A stretch of 64,000 bases of DNA from Blastochloris tepida (GCF_003966715.1 NZ_AP018907.1:3150001-3214000), one strand, 5' to 3'; shown: positions 7,723 to 16,822, numbered from the stretch's first letter. Notes: a model not told the origin generated them from the letters alone. Made by a program: numbers and translations.

Positions 7723-9528
7723 TCACCCATCCACCTTCAGGGCGGCGATGAACGCCTCCTGCGGGATCTCGACCTTGCCGAACTGGCGCATGCGCTTCTT
7801 GCCTTCCTTCTGCTTGTCCAGCAGCTTGCGCTTGCGGGAGATGTCGCCGCCATAGCACTTGGCGGTGACGTCCTTGCGGAAGGCGCGCACAGTCTCTCGG
7901 GCGATGATCTTGCCGCCGATCGCCGCCTGGATCGGCACCTGGAACATGTGCGGCGGGATCAGCTCCTTCAGCTTCTCGCACATCGCCCGGCCGCGGCTTT
8001 CGGCGCGGGTGCGGTGGACCAGCATGGCCAGCGCGTCCACCGGCTCGGCATTGACCAGGATCTGCATCTTGACGAGATCGCCGGGGCGGTAGCCGGTGAT
8101 GTGGTAGTCGAACGAGGCATAGCCGCGCGACACCGATTTCAGCCGGTCGTAGAAGTCGAACACCACCTCGTTGAGCGGCAGCGCATAGCGCACCATGGCG
8201 CGCGCGCCGACATAGGACAGGTCGATCTGCTCGCCGCGGCGGTCCTGGCAGAGCTTCAGCACGGCGCCGAGATAGTCGTCCGGCGTCATGATGGTGGCCT
8301 CGATCCACGGCTCGGCGATGTCCGACACCTTCACCGGGTCGGGCATGTCGGCCGGGTTGTGGAGCTCGATCTCCTCGCCATTGGTCAGCTTGATGCGGTA
8401 GACCACCGAGGGCGCGGTGGCGATCAGGTCGAGGTTGAACTCGCGCTCCAGCCGCTCCTGGATGATCTCGAGGTGCAGGAGGCCGAGGAAGCCGCAGCGG
8501 AAGCCGAAGCCGAGCGCGGCCGAGGTCTCCATCTCGTAGGTGAAGCTGGCGTCGTTGAGCCGGAGCTTGCCCATCGCCGCGCGCAGCGCCTCGAAGTCGG
8601 CGGCATCGACCGGGAACAGGCCGCAGAACACCACCGGCTGGGCCGGCTTGAAGCCCGGCAGCGGCAGCGCGGTCTGGCGCTTCTCGTCGGTGATGGTGTC
8701 GCCGACGCGGGTGTCGGCCACCTCCTTGATCGAGCCGGTGAGGAAGCCGATCTCGCCGGGGCCGAGGCCGTCGGTGTCCTTCATCTTGGGCGCGAACACG
8801 CCGACCTTGTCGACCTCGTAAGACGCGCCGGTGCCCATCATGCGGATCTTCTGGCCGCGCTTCAGCTCGCCGTCGATGATGCGCACCAGCACCACCACGC
8901 CGAGATAGGCGTCGTACCAGGAGTCGACGAGCAGCGCCTTGAGCGGGGCCGTGCGATCGCCCTTCGGCGGCGGCAGACGGTGGACGATTGCCTCCAGCAC
9001 GTCCGGCACGCCGAGCCCGGTCTTGGCCGAGATCATCACGGCGTTCGAGGCATCGAGCCCGATCACGTCCTCGATCTGGGCCTTGACCTTGTCCGGCTCG
9101 GCCGCCGGCAGGTCGACCTTGTTCAGCACCGGCACGATCTCGTGGCCGGCGTCGAGGGCGTGGTAGACGTTGGCCAGCGTCTGGGCCTCCACCCCCTGCG
9201 AGGCATCGACCACCAGCAGCGAACCCTCGCAGGCGGCGAGCGAGCGGCTGACCTCATAGGCGAAGTCGACGTGGCCTGGGGTGTCGATGAGGTTGAGGAT
9301 GTAGTCCTTGCCGTCCTTGGCCTTGTAGAGCAGGCGGACGGTGTTGGCCTTGATGGTGATGCCGCGCTCGCGCTCGATGTCCATCGAGTCGAGCACCTGC
9401 TCGACCATGTCGCGCTCGGCGAGCGTGCCGGTGAGCTGGATCAGCCGGTCCGACAGCGTGGATTTGCCATGGTCGATGTGGGCGACGATGGTGAAATTGC
9501 GGATGTTGTCGATCGGGGTCGCGGTCAT
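7723..9528 (-). CDS. lepA: Elongation factor 4 (LepA), ribosome back-translocating GTPase
   Basis: Translation GTPase that binds ribosomes and aids initiation or translocation fidelity. The 601-residue length is standard. The G1 motif is [10 protein letters not shown]2 lies around [10 protein letters not shown]3 is DTPGHVDF and G4 is [11 protein letters not shown]-like domains follow. The LepA-specific C-terminal domain ends in [29 protein letters not shown], the tRNA/ribosome-binding tail. The ATG at 9528 gives the normal N terminus. It is divergent from fmt (131 nt between starts). The AbiJ-like gene follows 3 nt downstream. Confidence 0.98.
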   Translation of the reverse strand: MTATPIDNIRNFTIVAHIDHGKSTLSDRLIQLTGTLAERDMVEQVLDSMDIERERGITIKANTVRLLYKAKDGKDYILNLIDTPGHVDFAYEVSRSLAACEGSLLVVDASQGVEAQTLANVYHALDAGHEIVPVLNKVDLPAAEPDKVKAQIEDVIGLDASNAVMISAKTGLGVPDVLEAIVHRLPPPKGDRTAPLKALLVDSWYDAYLGVVVLVRIIDGELKRGQKIRMMGTGASYEVDKVGVFAPKMKDTDGLGPGEIGFLTGSIKEVADTRVGDTITDEKRQTALPLPGFKPAQPVVFCGLFPVDAADFEALRAAMGKLRLNDASFTYEMETSAALGFGFRCGFLGLLHLEIIQERLEREFNLDLIATAPSVVYRIKLTNGEEIELHNPADMPDPVKVSDIAEPWIEATIMTPDDYLGAVLKLCQDRRGEQIDLSYVGARAMVRYALPLNEVVFDFYDRLKSVSRGYASFDYHITGYRPGDLVKMQILVNAEPVDALAMLVHRTRAESRGRAMCEKLKELIPPHMFQVPIQAAIGGKIIARETVRAFRKDVTAKCYGGDISRKRKLLDKQKEGKKRMRQFGKVEIPQEAFIAALKVDG

Positions 9529-9659
9529 GGCACGGGGGATAGCATCCGATTTGGCCGATTCAAAGCGCCGCGCAGTCCTGCCATGCGGGATTTGCCCTCG
9601 CGGCCGCCGGGGCGCATCCGGGCGCTTTTCCCGGCCGGAGCCAGAGGCTAGGAAAGGCC

Positions 9660-10577
9660 ATGCTGAACATCGTCTTCATGGGCACGCCCGACTTTTCCGT
9701 GCCGACGCTGGCCGAGATCATCGGCCATGGCCACACCGTCAAGGCGGTCTATACCCGCGCCCCGGCGCCGGCCGGCCGCGGCATGGCGCTCACCAAAAGC
9801 CCGGTCCACCAGCTTGCCGACCGGTTCGGCATCCCCGTGCTGCACCCCAAGACGCTGCGCACCGAGGAGGCACAGGCGGTCTTCCGCGCCCACAATGCCG
9901 ATGTCGCGGTGGTGGTGGCCTATGGGCTGATCCTCCCCAAGCCCGTGCTGGAGGCGCCGGTCCATGGCTGCCTCAACCTCCACGGCTCGATCCTGCCGCG
10001 CTGGCGCGGTGCTGCGCCGATCCAGCGCGCGGTGATGGCGGGCGACGCCGAAACCGGCGTGATGGTGATGAAGATGGACGAGGGGCTGGACACCGGCCCG
10101 GTGGCGATGGCCGAGCGCTTCCCGATCGGGCCGGACGACACCGCCGGCGACGTCCATGACCGCATGATGGCGCTCGGCGCCGACCTGATGGTGCGGGCGC
10201 TGGCGGCCCTCGAGCGCGGCGGGCTCGCCTTCACGCCGCAGGCCGAGCAGGGCGTCACCTACGCCAGGAAGATCGAGAAGGCCGAGACCCGCATCGACTG
10301 GTCGCGGCCGGCCCCAGAGGTCCACAATCACATCCGCGGCCTCGCCCCCTTCCCCGGCGCGTGGTTCGAGCTCGATGGGGTGCGGGTCAAGGTGCTGCGC
10401 TCGACCTTGGCCGAGGGAACCGGCGAGCCCGGCACCGCGCTCGACGACCGCCTCACCATCGCCTGCGGCACCGGCGCGGTGCGCCTGATCGACCTGCAGC
10501 GGGCCGGCAAGGCGCCGATGGCGGCCGACGCCTTCCTGCGCGGCACGCCGGTTTCTGCCGGCGCGAAGGTCGGCTGA
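9660..10577 (+). CDS. fmt: Methionyl-tRNA formyltransferase
   Basis: Formylates the initiator Met-tRNA using 10-formyl-tetrahydrofolate in the cytosol. The 305-residue length is normal. The N-terminal domain has [12 protein letters not shown]. The folate/catalytic region [20 protein letters not shown] contains the conserved Asn-x-His, and the Asp of DTGP follows. A C-terminal OB-like tRNA-binding domain ends the protein. AGGAAAGGCC lies directly before the ATG. The usual rhizobial partners def and truA are not adjacent; truA is at 36.2 kb. It converges on the Ddl-like gene, with a hairpin between them. Confidence 0.97.
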   Translation: MLNIVFMGTPDFSVPTLAEIIGHGHTVKAVYTRAPAPAGRGMALTKSPVHQLADRFGIPVLHPKTLRTEEAQAVFRAHNADVAVVVAYGLILPKPVLEAPVHGCLNLHGSILPRWRGAAPIQRAVMAGDAETGVMVMKMDEGLDTGPVAMAERFPIGPDDTAGDVHDRMMALGADLMVRALAALERGGLAFTPQAEQGVTYARKIEKAETRIDWSRPAPEVHNHIRGLAPFPGAWFELDGVRVKVLRSTLAEGTGEPGTALDDRLTIACGTGAVRLIDLQRAGKAPMAADAFLRGTPVSAGAKVG

Positions 10578-10599
10578 CGGCCGCCGATCCGTCCGCCTC

Positions 10600-10715
10600 G
10601 ACCGGAAACCGCATAAGAGCATCCGCCGATCCGATTGGATCAAGCGGACGCTCCAAGTTCTTGAGTTGTCGCATTCTCTTCCGCAAAACCGGTTCCCACT
10701 TTTGCGGAGAATGCT
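10600..10715. repeat. Intergenic repeat with double hairpin between fmt and the Ddl-like gene
   Basis: After a fragment of the CCGGAAACCG family comes a first inverted repeat, AGCATCCGC...GCGGACGCT. A second strong stem follows at 10671-10714, with arms GCATTCTC + CCGCAAAA and TTTTGCGG + GAGAATGC. It touches the stop codon of the Ddl-like gene and probably ends both convergent transcripts. Confidence 0.75.
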
Positions 10716-11915
10716 CTAGCCGCGCGGGAACAGCCGGGCCTCGGGCAGCGTCGGGTCGGCCGGAATCTGGCGGGCGCGGTGCAGCGCCTGGGCCTCGTCG
10801 ATCAGCTTCGACAGAAGCTCGGTGAACAGCATCGGCTCGGCCGCCGCCTCCCACAGAAAGAAGGCGAACGAGCCGGGGCAGGGATTGACCTCGTTGAGGA
10901 AGATCGCCCCGGTCTCGGCATTGCCGAGGAAGTCGATGCGCGGCGTGCCGGAGCCGCCGACGGTGTCGAAGGTCTGCTCGGCCCATTTGCGCAGCTTGGC
11001 CTCGAGGCCGTCCGGCAGCACCGGATTGATGTCGCGGGTGAGCGACAGCATGCCCTCGCTGCGCACGCCCGGCACCTTGGCGCCCTTGGGGCTGCCGGAG
11101 AGATATTTCTGCTTGAAGTCGAGCAGCTCGGCGGCGCGCTTCGGCCGCTCGATGGCCGAGGTCTGCACTCGGCCGTCGAAGCCGGCGACCGCGATATTGT
11201 ACTCGACCAAATTCTCGACGAAGGGCTCGACGATCGCCTGATTGTCGAGCTTGAAGATCGGCGGCAGCACCGCCCGCAGCTCCTCGACATCGGCGACCTT
11301 GGCGACGCCGATCGACGAGCCGAGGTGCGCCGGCTTGACGATCAGCGGGAAGGCCAGCGCCCGGGTCAGCTCGGTCAGCGCCTCGATGGAGGGCAGAAGC
11401 CCGCTCGCCGGCCGCTCGATCACCTCGCAGGGAAGCTGGGGAATGCGGGTCTCGGCCAGGATGCGCTTGGTCGCCACCTTGTCCATCAGCACCGCCGAGG
11501 CCAGCGTGCGCATGCCGGCATAGGGCACGTTGGCGGTCTCGAACGCGCCCTGGATCTGGCCGTCCTCGCCGATCAGGCCGTGAAAGGCGGGCAGCGCCAC
11601 GTCGAAGACGATCTCCTTGGCGCGCGAGAACAGCCCGCCCTTGTCCTTGGGCAGCAGCACGCCCTGGCCGAGATCGTTCGGCGTCAGGTCGAGCGTCACC
11701 TGGGTCAGCCGCTTCTCGGCCTCGGGGCCGGGCAGATAGAAGCTGCGCTCGCGCAAGGAGTCGCCGACGAACCAGCGCCCGGTGGTCGACACATAGACCG
11801 GGAACGCATCGAAGCGGCCCTGGTCCAGCGCATCCAGCGCCTGCAGCCCGGTGACGATCGACACGTCATGCTCGGGCGAGCGCCCGCCGAACAGAACCGC
11901 GACCCGCGTCCTCAT
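10716..11915 (-). CDS. D-alanine--D-alanine ligase-like ATP-grasp enzyme, divergent
   Basis: ATP-grasp ligase of the Ddl family, 399 residues from the ATG at 11915 (AGGGGG upstream), longer than DdlB (about 306). The N-terminal motif is VLFGGRSPEHDVSI with Glu15. The ATP-binding stretch IVKPAHLGSSIGVAKV holds Lys194 and the active-site Ser. The metal site (RIDFLG, then NEVN, residues 326-344) is present. The loop that binds the second D-Ala carboxylate, usually PGMTxxSxxP, instead reads PCPGSFAFFLWE (residues 345-356). The acceptor amino acid may therefore not be D-Ala. It is transcribed divergently from the VanX-like gene. Family: certain. Substrate: uncertain. Confidence 0.8.
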   Translation of the reverse strand: MRTRVAVLFGGRSPEHDVSIVTGLQALDALDQGRFDAFPVYVSTTGRWFVGDSLRERSFYLPGPEAEKRLTQVTLDLTPNDLGQGVLLPKDKGGLFSRAKEIVFDVALPAFHGLIGEDGQIQGAFETANVPYAGMRTLASAVLMDKVATKRILAETRIPQLPCEVIERPASGLLPSIEALTELTRALAFPLIVKPAHLGSSIGVAKVADVEELRAVLPPIFKLDNQAIVEPFVENLVEYNIAVAGFDGRVQTSAIERPKRAAELLDFKQKYLSGSPKGAKVPGVRSEGMLSLTRDINPVLPDGLEAKLRKWAEQTFDTVGGSGTPRIDFLGNAETGAIFLNEVNPCPGSFAFFLWEAAAEPMLFTELLSKLIDEAQALHRARQIPADPTLPEARLFPRG

Positions 11916-12069
11916 GTCCAAAGCCCCCTAAACCGCAGCCCGGATGCGCTGCCGATCCCCGATTCCGCCGGAATCGGCGGTTGGGCGTTGAGAATCCCTT
12001 GGTCCAAAACGTCCTTTGGCCCAACGTTCCTTTGCTCAAGCCCGGCCGACGTCCTAAAACGCCAGCGTC

Positions 12070-12876
12070 ATGGCAATAGTGAGTCCCGACCGGCTGAAAA
12101 GCCACCCCCTCGCCGGCCGTCCCGTGCCCCAGGCCGGGCGCGGCGCGATGGTGCGGGCCCGGCAGGTGCCGTTCGATGCCGGCGACGCCCGCGGCCGCGA
12201 GCCGCTGGTCGATGCCCGCGCCCACGGCCTGCAGGGCGAGAGCTATTATGCGATTCGCGACGGCCGCAACCCGCCCTACGGCACCCCGATCGCCGGCGCC
12301 ATCCCGGACCTGCTCGTCCGGCGCGGCGTGGCGGAGGCGCTGGCGCGGGTGGAGCGGGCGCTGGCGCCCTACGGGCTCGCGCTGTGGCTCCACGACGGCT
12401 GGCGGCCGCTCGCCACCCAGCGCGGCCTGTGGGACTTCTACGAGCGCAAGGTGCGCCGTGGCCATCCCTCCTGGTCGGACATGCAGGTGACCCACGAGGT
12501 CTCGACCTTCATCGCCGATCCGCGCGGCTTCGACGAGAACGACCCCGGCACTTGGCCGCCGCACCTCACCGGCGGCGCGGTCGACGTGGCGCTGCGCGAG
12601 CGCGACAGCGGCATGCTGGTCGATTTCGGCGCCGGGTTCGACGAGGCCGGCCAGCGCAGCGAGACCGACTTCTTCGAGCGCGAGCTTGCCGCCGGGCGCA
12701 TCGGGCCGGACGATCCGCGCCTCCTCGCCCGCCGCATCCTGACCCACGCCATGGCGGCCGAGGGCCTCACCAACTATCCCGAGGAATACTGGCACTTCGA
12801 CCTCGGCACCCGGCTGTGGGCCGCGGTGCGCGGCGGCGGTGCCGCCGCCTTCTACCGGCCGGTGCTTCAGCCATGA
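12070..12876 (+). CDS. VanX-like D,D-dipeptidase (M15D metallopeptidase)
   Basis: Zinc D-alanyl-D-alanine dipeptidase family, 268 residues. The motifs are LWLHDGWRP (catalytic Arg region), PPHLTGGAVDVAL (zinc His and Asp of the S/PxHxxGxAxD signature) and EYWHFDLG (catalytic Glu and third zinc His). No signal peptide is visible, so it is probably cytoplasmic like VanX and would hydrolyse a dipeptide made by a Ddl-type ligase. The ATG at 12070 lacks a clear RBS; a start at the Met of MVRARQV is possible. Its stop overlaps the next start (ATGA), so it is in an operon with the hydrolase and the MurF-like gene. Confidence 0.85.
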   Translation: MAIVSPDRLKSHPLAGRPVPQAGRGAMVRARQVPFDAGDARGREPLVDARAHGLQGESYYAIRDGRNPPYGTPIAGAIPDLLVRRGVAEALARVERALAPYGLALWLHDGWRPLATQRGLWDFYERKVRRGHPSWSDMQVTHEVSTFIADPRGFDENDPGTWPPHLTGGAVDVALRERDSGMLVDFGAGFDEAGQRSETDFFERELAAGRIGPDDPRLLARRILTHAMAAEGLTNYPEEYWHFDLGTRLWAAVRGGGAAAFYRPVLQP

Positions 12877-13679
12877 CGACGCGAGGCGCGATGACCAGCG
12901 AGACCGTGGCGATGGCCGGCGCGCCGGTCCATCTCGTCCATTCGGGCGAGGCCGGCGACGGCGGCCTGCATCTGATCTGGGCGCACGGCTGGGGTCATTC
13001 CGGGGCGACAATGGCGCCGCTCGCCGAAAGTGCCGCGCGCTGGGGCCGCTCCACATTGATCGACTTTCCCGGCTTCGGCTTAAGCCCGCCGCCGCCCGCG
13101 GTGTGGTCGACCGCCGATTATGCCGATGCCGTCGCCAGCTGGCTCGCCACCCTGCCGCCCGGCCGGCGGGTGTGGATCGGTCATTCGTTCGGCTGCCGCG
13201 TCGGCCTACAGCTCGCCGCCCGCCATCCGCAGGCCGTCGATGCGCTGTGCCTCGTCGCCGCCGCCGGTCTGAAGCGCCAGCGCTCGCCGTGGCAGCGGGC
13301 GCGGATGTGGCTCAAGGTGCGCGCCTTCAAGACGCTCAAGCTGTTCGTGCCGGAGGGGCCGGCGCGCGAGCGCCTGCGCGCCCGCTTCGGCAGCGCCGAC
13401 TACGCCACTGCCGGCGCGATGCGCGCGATCTTCCTCGAAACGATCCGCGAGGACCTGACCGAGGCGGCGCGCGCGGTGCGCGTGCCGACCCTGCTGGTCT
13501 ACGGCACCCTCGATGCCGATACGCCCCCCGAGATCGGCCAACGGCTGAACACCCTGATTCCCGGCTCCCGGCTCGTTCTGCTGGAGCGCCAGGACCACCA
13601 CACCGTGCTGGGCCAGGCCCGGCCGCAAACCCTGTTCCAGATCCAAACCTTCCTGAAGGGGCTCGGATGGCTAGCCTGA
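12873..13679 (+). CDS. Alpha/beta hydrolase fold protein
   Basis: A 268-residue alpha/beta hydrolase. It has an oxyanion-type HGWGHSG turn, the nucleophile elbow GHSFGCRVG with Ser as nucleophile, the acid Asp in YGTLDADTP and the catalytic His in ERQDHHTVLG. The substrate is unknown; esterases, amidases and peptidases share this fold. The start ATG overlaps the dipeptidase stop by 4 nt, and the end overlaps the MurF-like start by 13 nt, so the three genes are translationally coupled. A second in-frame ATG at 12891 is an alternative start. Context points to an amide or ester bond made by the flanking ligases. Confidence 0.85.
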   Translation: MTTRGAMTSETVAMAGAPVHLVHSGEAGDGGLHLIWAHGWGHSGATMAPLAESAARWGRSTLIDFPGFGLSPPPPAVWSTADYADAVASWLATLPPGRRVWIGHSFGCRVGLQLAARHPQAVDALCLVAAAGLKRQRSPWQRARMWLKVRAFKTLKLFVPEGPARERLRARFGSADYATAGAMRAIFLETIREDLTEAARAVRVPTLLVYGTLDADTPPEIGQRLNTLIPGSRLVLLERQDHHTVLGQARPQTLFQIQTFLKGLGWLA

Positions 13680-15274
13680 CCCTGATCGCTTCGCTGGTTG
13701 TTGCCGGCGCGTTCGCATTCTTCGCCTGGAAGCGGGCGTTGACCTATCTGCACGTGTTCCAGCAGGAGGAATATGACGGCGGACGCTTCCTCGGCTGGCT
13801 GTTCCACACCATCACCTTCGACATGCGCGCCAGCTCCGCGCTGGCGGTGCTGGGCATCGGGTTCGTGTCGGCCGAGGAGCCGGTGCTCATCGGCATCAGC
13901 CTTCTGCTCGGCGCCGTGACCTTCGTCTATTTCGGCTGGCAGGAGCCGGACCCGCGGCAGGTGGCCAAGAAGAAGCTGGTCGTCACCGCGCGCGCCCAGC
14001 GAATCCTGATCGCCAGCGGCGTGCTGATGGCGCCGATCGTCGCCACGCTCGTCATCTGGCAGGTGCCGCTCCTCGTCTGGATCGCGCCGGTGCAGCTGAT
14101 CCCGTTCGTCCTCATTCTCGGCAATCTCGTGCTGATGCCGTTCGAGGCGCGCGAGCAGAAGCGGTTCTGGACCGAGGCGCACGACAAGCTGGAGAAGCTG
14201 AAGCCGACCGTCGTCGGCATCACCGGCTCGTTCGGCAAGACCTCGGTCAAGCACATCCTCGGCCACCTGCTGTCGATCCAGGCGCCGACCCTGGTGACGC
14301 CGGGCAGCGTCAACACGCCGATGGGCGTCGCCCGCATCGTGCGCGAGCAGCTTGCGCCCTATCACCGCTTCTTCGTGTGCGAGATGGGAGCCTACGGCCC
14401 GGGCTCGATCGCCCGGCTGTGCCGCCTCGCCCCGCCCGACCTCGCCCTCGTCACCGCCATCGGCCCGGCGCACTATGAGCGCTTCAAGTCGCTCGACACC
14501 GTGGCGAAAACCAAGTTCGAACTGGCGGCGGCGGCGCGCACGCGCGGCGGCACCACCGTCCTCGCCGGGCAGGTGCTGCCATTCGCGGCGGCGAAGGCGT
14601 TCCTCGGCGAGGGGACCGACAAGGTGATCGTCGTCGGGCCGGAGACCGACGCGCGGCTCAAGGTGCTCGCCACCCGCGAGAGCCGCGAAGGGGTGGAGGC
14701 CGACGTGGTGTGGGATGGCAAGACCTACGCCCTCAAGGCGCCGCTGCACGGCCTGCACCACGCCGGCAACATGGCGCTGGCGTTCGCCGCCGCCTGCGCG
14801 CTCGGCGCCAACCCGGACGACCTCGTCACCGCGCTCAAATCGACGCCGCAGATCGCTCACCGGCTGGAGGTCAACCCGCAGCCCGACGGCTCGATCGTCA
14901 TCGACGACGCCTACAATTCCAACCCCGTGGGGTTCGCCGCGGCGTTGGCCTCGCTCGACCTGATCGTCGGCGCGGGCGGGCGGCGCATCCTGGTGACGCC
15001 CGGCATGGTCGAGCTCGGCGACATCCACCATGACGAGCACGCCAGACTCGGGGCGATTGCCGCCAACCATGTCGATGTGCTGCTGCCGGTGATCCCGGAT
15101 CGCATCGAGGCGTTCGTCGACGCCTTCCGCCGCGCCGCGACGGACCGGCCGGTGATCCCGTGCGCCAATTTCGCCGAGGCGCTCGCATGGCTGAAGACCA
15201 ATGTGCAGGCCGGCGACGTCGTGCTGTTCGAGAACGACCTGCCCGACCTCTACGAGCGCAGGCTGCGGCTGTGA
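13667..15274 (+). CDS. Membrane-anchored MurF-like Mur ligase
   Basis: A 535-residue protein in which the usual MurF N-terminal UDP-substrate domain is replaced by about 160 residues with roughly four to five membrane helices (about 4-20, 57-90, 113-156). After it come the Mur ligase central and C-terminal domains. The P-loop is GITGSFGKTSVK (184-195), followed by VNTPMGVARIV, EMGAYGPGSI, and HRLEV. The MurF-diagnostic DDAYNSNP lies at 413-420. It should form an ATP-dependent amide bond at the membrane face, but without the UDP-MurNAc domain the acceptor is unlikely to be the normal soluble precursor. The start ATG overlaps the hydrolase end by 13 nt. Confidence 0.8.
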   Translation: MASLTLIASLVVAGAFAFFAWKRALTYLHVFQQEEYDGGRFLGWLFHTITFDMRASSALAVLGIGFVSAEEPVLIGISLLLGAVTFVYFGWQEPDPRQVAKKKLVVTARAQRILIASGVLMAPIVATLVIWQVPLLVWIAPVQLIPFVLILGNLVLMPFEAREQKRFWTEAHDKLEKLKPTVVGITGSFGKTSVKHILGHLLSIQAPTLVTPGSVNTPMGVARIVREQLAPYHRFFVCEMGAYGPGSIARLCRLAPPDLALVTAIGPAHYERFKSLDTVAKTKFELAAAARTRGGTTVLAGQVLPFAAAKAFLGEGTDKVIVVGPETDARLKVLATRESREGVEADVVWDGKTYALKAPLHGLHHAGNMALAFAAACALGANPDDLVTALKSTPQIAHRLEVNPQPDGSIVIDDAYNSNPVGFAAALASLDLIVGAGGRRILVTPGMVELGDIHHDEHARLGAIAANHVDVLLPVIPDRIEAFVDAFRRAATDRPVIPCANFAEALAWLKTNVQAGDVVLFENDLPDLYERRLRL

Positions 15275-15462
15275 CGCGGCTTCCGGTGGGCCGTTTCCGC
15301 GATCCCGAAGGGGTCGACCGGAAACGGCATCAAACGGTTTCCGGCTGATCAAGGCGGAGAACCGTATTCCGATCGCCGAAAAGTCCATCCCAACTCAAGG
15401 ATTTTTCGGCGAGACCGTTTCCGGTATCCCGAAGGGATCAACCGGAAACCGTATCAGACCTG
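15275..15462. repeat. Intergenic palindromic repeat, copy 2 (tandem modules)
   Basis: Two consecutive modules: TTCCGGTGGG..GATCCCGAAGGGGTCGACCGGAAACGG, then TCGCCGAAAAGTCC..AAGGATTTTTCGGCGA, then TATCCCGAAGGGATCAACCGG ending in AAACCGTATCAG. It starts within a few bases of the MurF-like stop codon. Confidence 0.75.
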
Positions 15463-15472
15463 AAACCGTCTC

Positions 15473-15597
15473 ATACCAACGGCCGCGAACGCGGACCGTT
15501 GGTTCCGGTCGCGGATTTTCGCGAAATCTCTGATTTCCCAAAAGAAAATCCGCGAGAGTCAACGGCCCCACGCGTCAGCGTCTGGGGCCGTTGGTAT
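15473..15597. repeat. Nested inverted-repeat element next to the ModA-like gene
   Basis: Outer 12-bp arms are ATACCAACGGCC (15473-15484) and GGCCGTTGGTAT (15586-15597). An inner pair is TCGCGGATTTTC (15509-15520) and GAAAATCCGCGA (15544-15555). Each end also folds on itself through CAACGG/CCGTTG and AACGGCCCC/GGGGCCGTT. Its last base is the first base of the ModA-like stop codon, so it may end that transcript. Only one copy is in this window. Confidence 0.8.
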
Positions 15598-16553
15598 CAC
15601 TTCAGCGTCAGGTAGCCGGCCTTCTCGAAGGCCGCCCGGGCCGCCGCGCTCTGGATGAAATCCAGCAGCGCAGGGGCGCTGATGCCGGCGGTCGCGGTGA
15701 GCGCGCCCTCATAGACGATCGGCCGGTGGCTGGTCTCCGGAAAGATTCCGACCACCTTCACCGCCGGATCGGAGCGCGCATCGGAGACGAAGACGATGCC
15801 GAGCGGTGCCTCGCCGCGGCCGACCATGGCCACCGCCGCGCGCGAGGTCTCCACCGCCGTCAGGCAGGGCTCCGCATCGGCCCACAGGCCGAGGCTCTCC
15901 AGCGCCGCGCGCACCACCGCGCCCGGCATCGCCTGGGCGGCGCCGACGGCAATGCGTCCCTGCCCGGCCAAAGTCGACAGACGCGTGCCGGGGCCGAGCA
16001 GCACCTCGATGAGGCTGGAGTCCTTCGGGGCCACCAGCACCAGCCGGTTGGAGGCGAGGCTGCGCCGGCTCTCCGCCTTCACCAGCCGCCGCTCGACGGC
16101 GAGTTCCATCGCCCCGCGCACGTCGGAAATGAACAGGTCGGCGGCCCCGCCCTGGTCGAGCGTCTCGACCAGCGAATCGGATGGGCCATAGGTCACCGTC
16201 ACCCGCAGGCCGCTCGCCGCCGTATAGAGACCGACGATGTCGTCGAGCGTAGGCCGCAGGGGGTCCGCCGCCAGCACGCTGAGCGGCCGGGCCGCCGGGC
16301 GCTCCTGACCGCCGTCGCGGGCCGGCTCCTGGTCGGGGGCTTGGCTGGGAGGCTGGCTGGGGGTCTGGCTGGGGGCTTGGCCGCCGCCGTTCGCCGGGGC
16401 CTGCCCCGGCGGGGTGGACGGGGTCCGGGGCGGGGTCTGGGCCCCCTCCTCCGCCTGCGGCCACCCGGGAAACGCCAGCAGCAACGTGGCCGCCGCGCCG
16501 GTCAGAACGATGCGGCGGGACGGGCGTCGGGCGGCGGATCGGTGGTCGGTCAT
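15597..16553 (-). CDS. ModA-like periplasmic substrate-binding protein with Pro/Gln-rich linker
   Basis: A 318-residue molybdate/tungstate-type binding protein (periplasmic-binding-protein fold). The N terminus RRPSRRIVLTGAAATLLLAF is a signal peptide with a Tat-like twin-Arg character. A low-complexity segment of about 55 residues (GQAPSQTPSQPPSQAPDQEP and similar) follows. Then comes the domain: VLAADPLRPTLDDIV, TVTYGPSDSL, GAADLFIS and AMPGAVVRAALESLGLW, with APLGIVFVSDA near the C terminus. No modB or modC permease genes adjoin it, so it is an orphan, and binding of molybdate is inferred only from the family. The nested inverted repeat sits at its stop codon. Confidence 0.75.
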   Translation of the reverse strand: MTDHRSAARRPSRRIVLTGAAATLLLAFPGWPQAEEGAQTPPRTPSTPPGQAPANGGGQAPSQTPSQPPSQAPDQEPARDGGQERPAARPLSVLAADPLRPTLDDIVGLYTAASGLRVTVTYGPSDSLVETLDQGGAADLFISDVRGAMELAVERRLVKAESRRSLASNRLVLVAPKDSSLIEVLLGPGTRLSTLAGQGRIAVGAAQAMPGAVVRAALESLGLWADAEPCLTAVETSRAAVAMVGRGEAPLGIVFVSDARSDPAVKVVGIFPETSHRPIVYEGALTATAGISAPALLDFIQSAAARAAFEKAGYLTLK

Positions 16554-16822
16554 CGCAGCGATCGCGTTGGCGGGTTCAGGCGGCTCTTAGCCAAGGTCCC
16601 GGCTGCTGCCAATAGCAGGTGGAGAGCCTCACGCACTATTGGGCGTTTTCCCGGCCTCTGTCTTCGCCTTTATCCTGGCTTCTCTCCCGCCTGGATTTCC
16701 TGCCCGGATTCTCGCCTGGATTCTCGCCCGGCCGCCCTGCCGTTTCGGGACCGAACCCGCCTCCTCGAACCGCACCCGGTCAGATCGGCCGGCAGCCGCG
16801 TCAGCCGCGCTCCCCCATGGCG

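Noticed and set aside
7948..9651. Plus-strand open frame opposite lepA
   Set aside because: Shadow of lepA with Arg/His/Gly-biased composition.
15275..15597. A riboswitch upstream of a transport gene
   Set aside because: The structured region lies 3' of the ModA-like and MurF-like genes (convergent ends), so it cannot be a leader for either.
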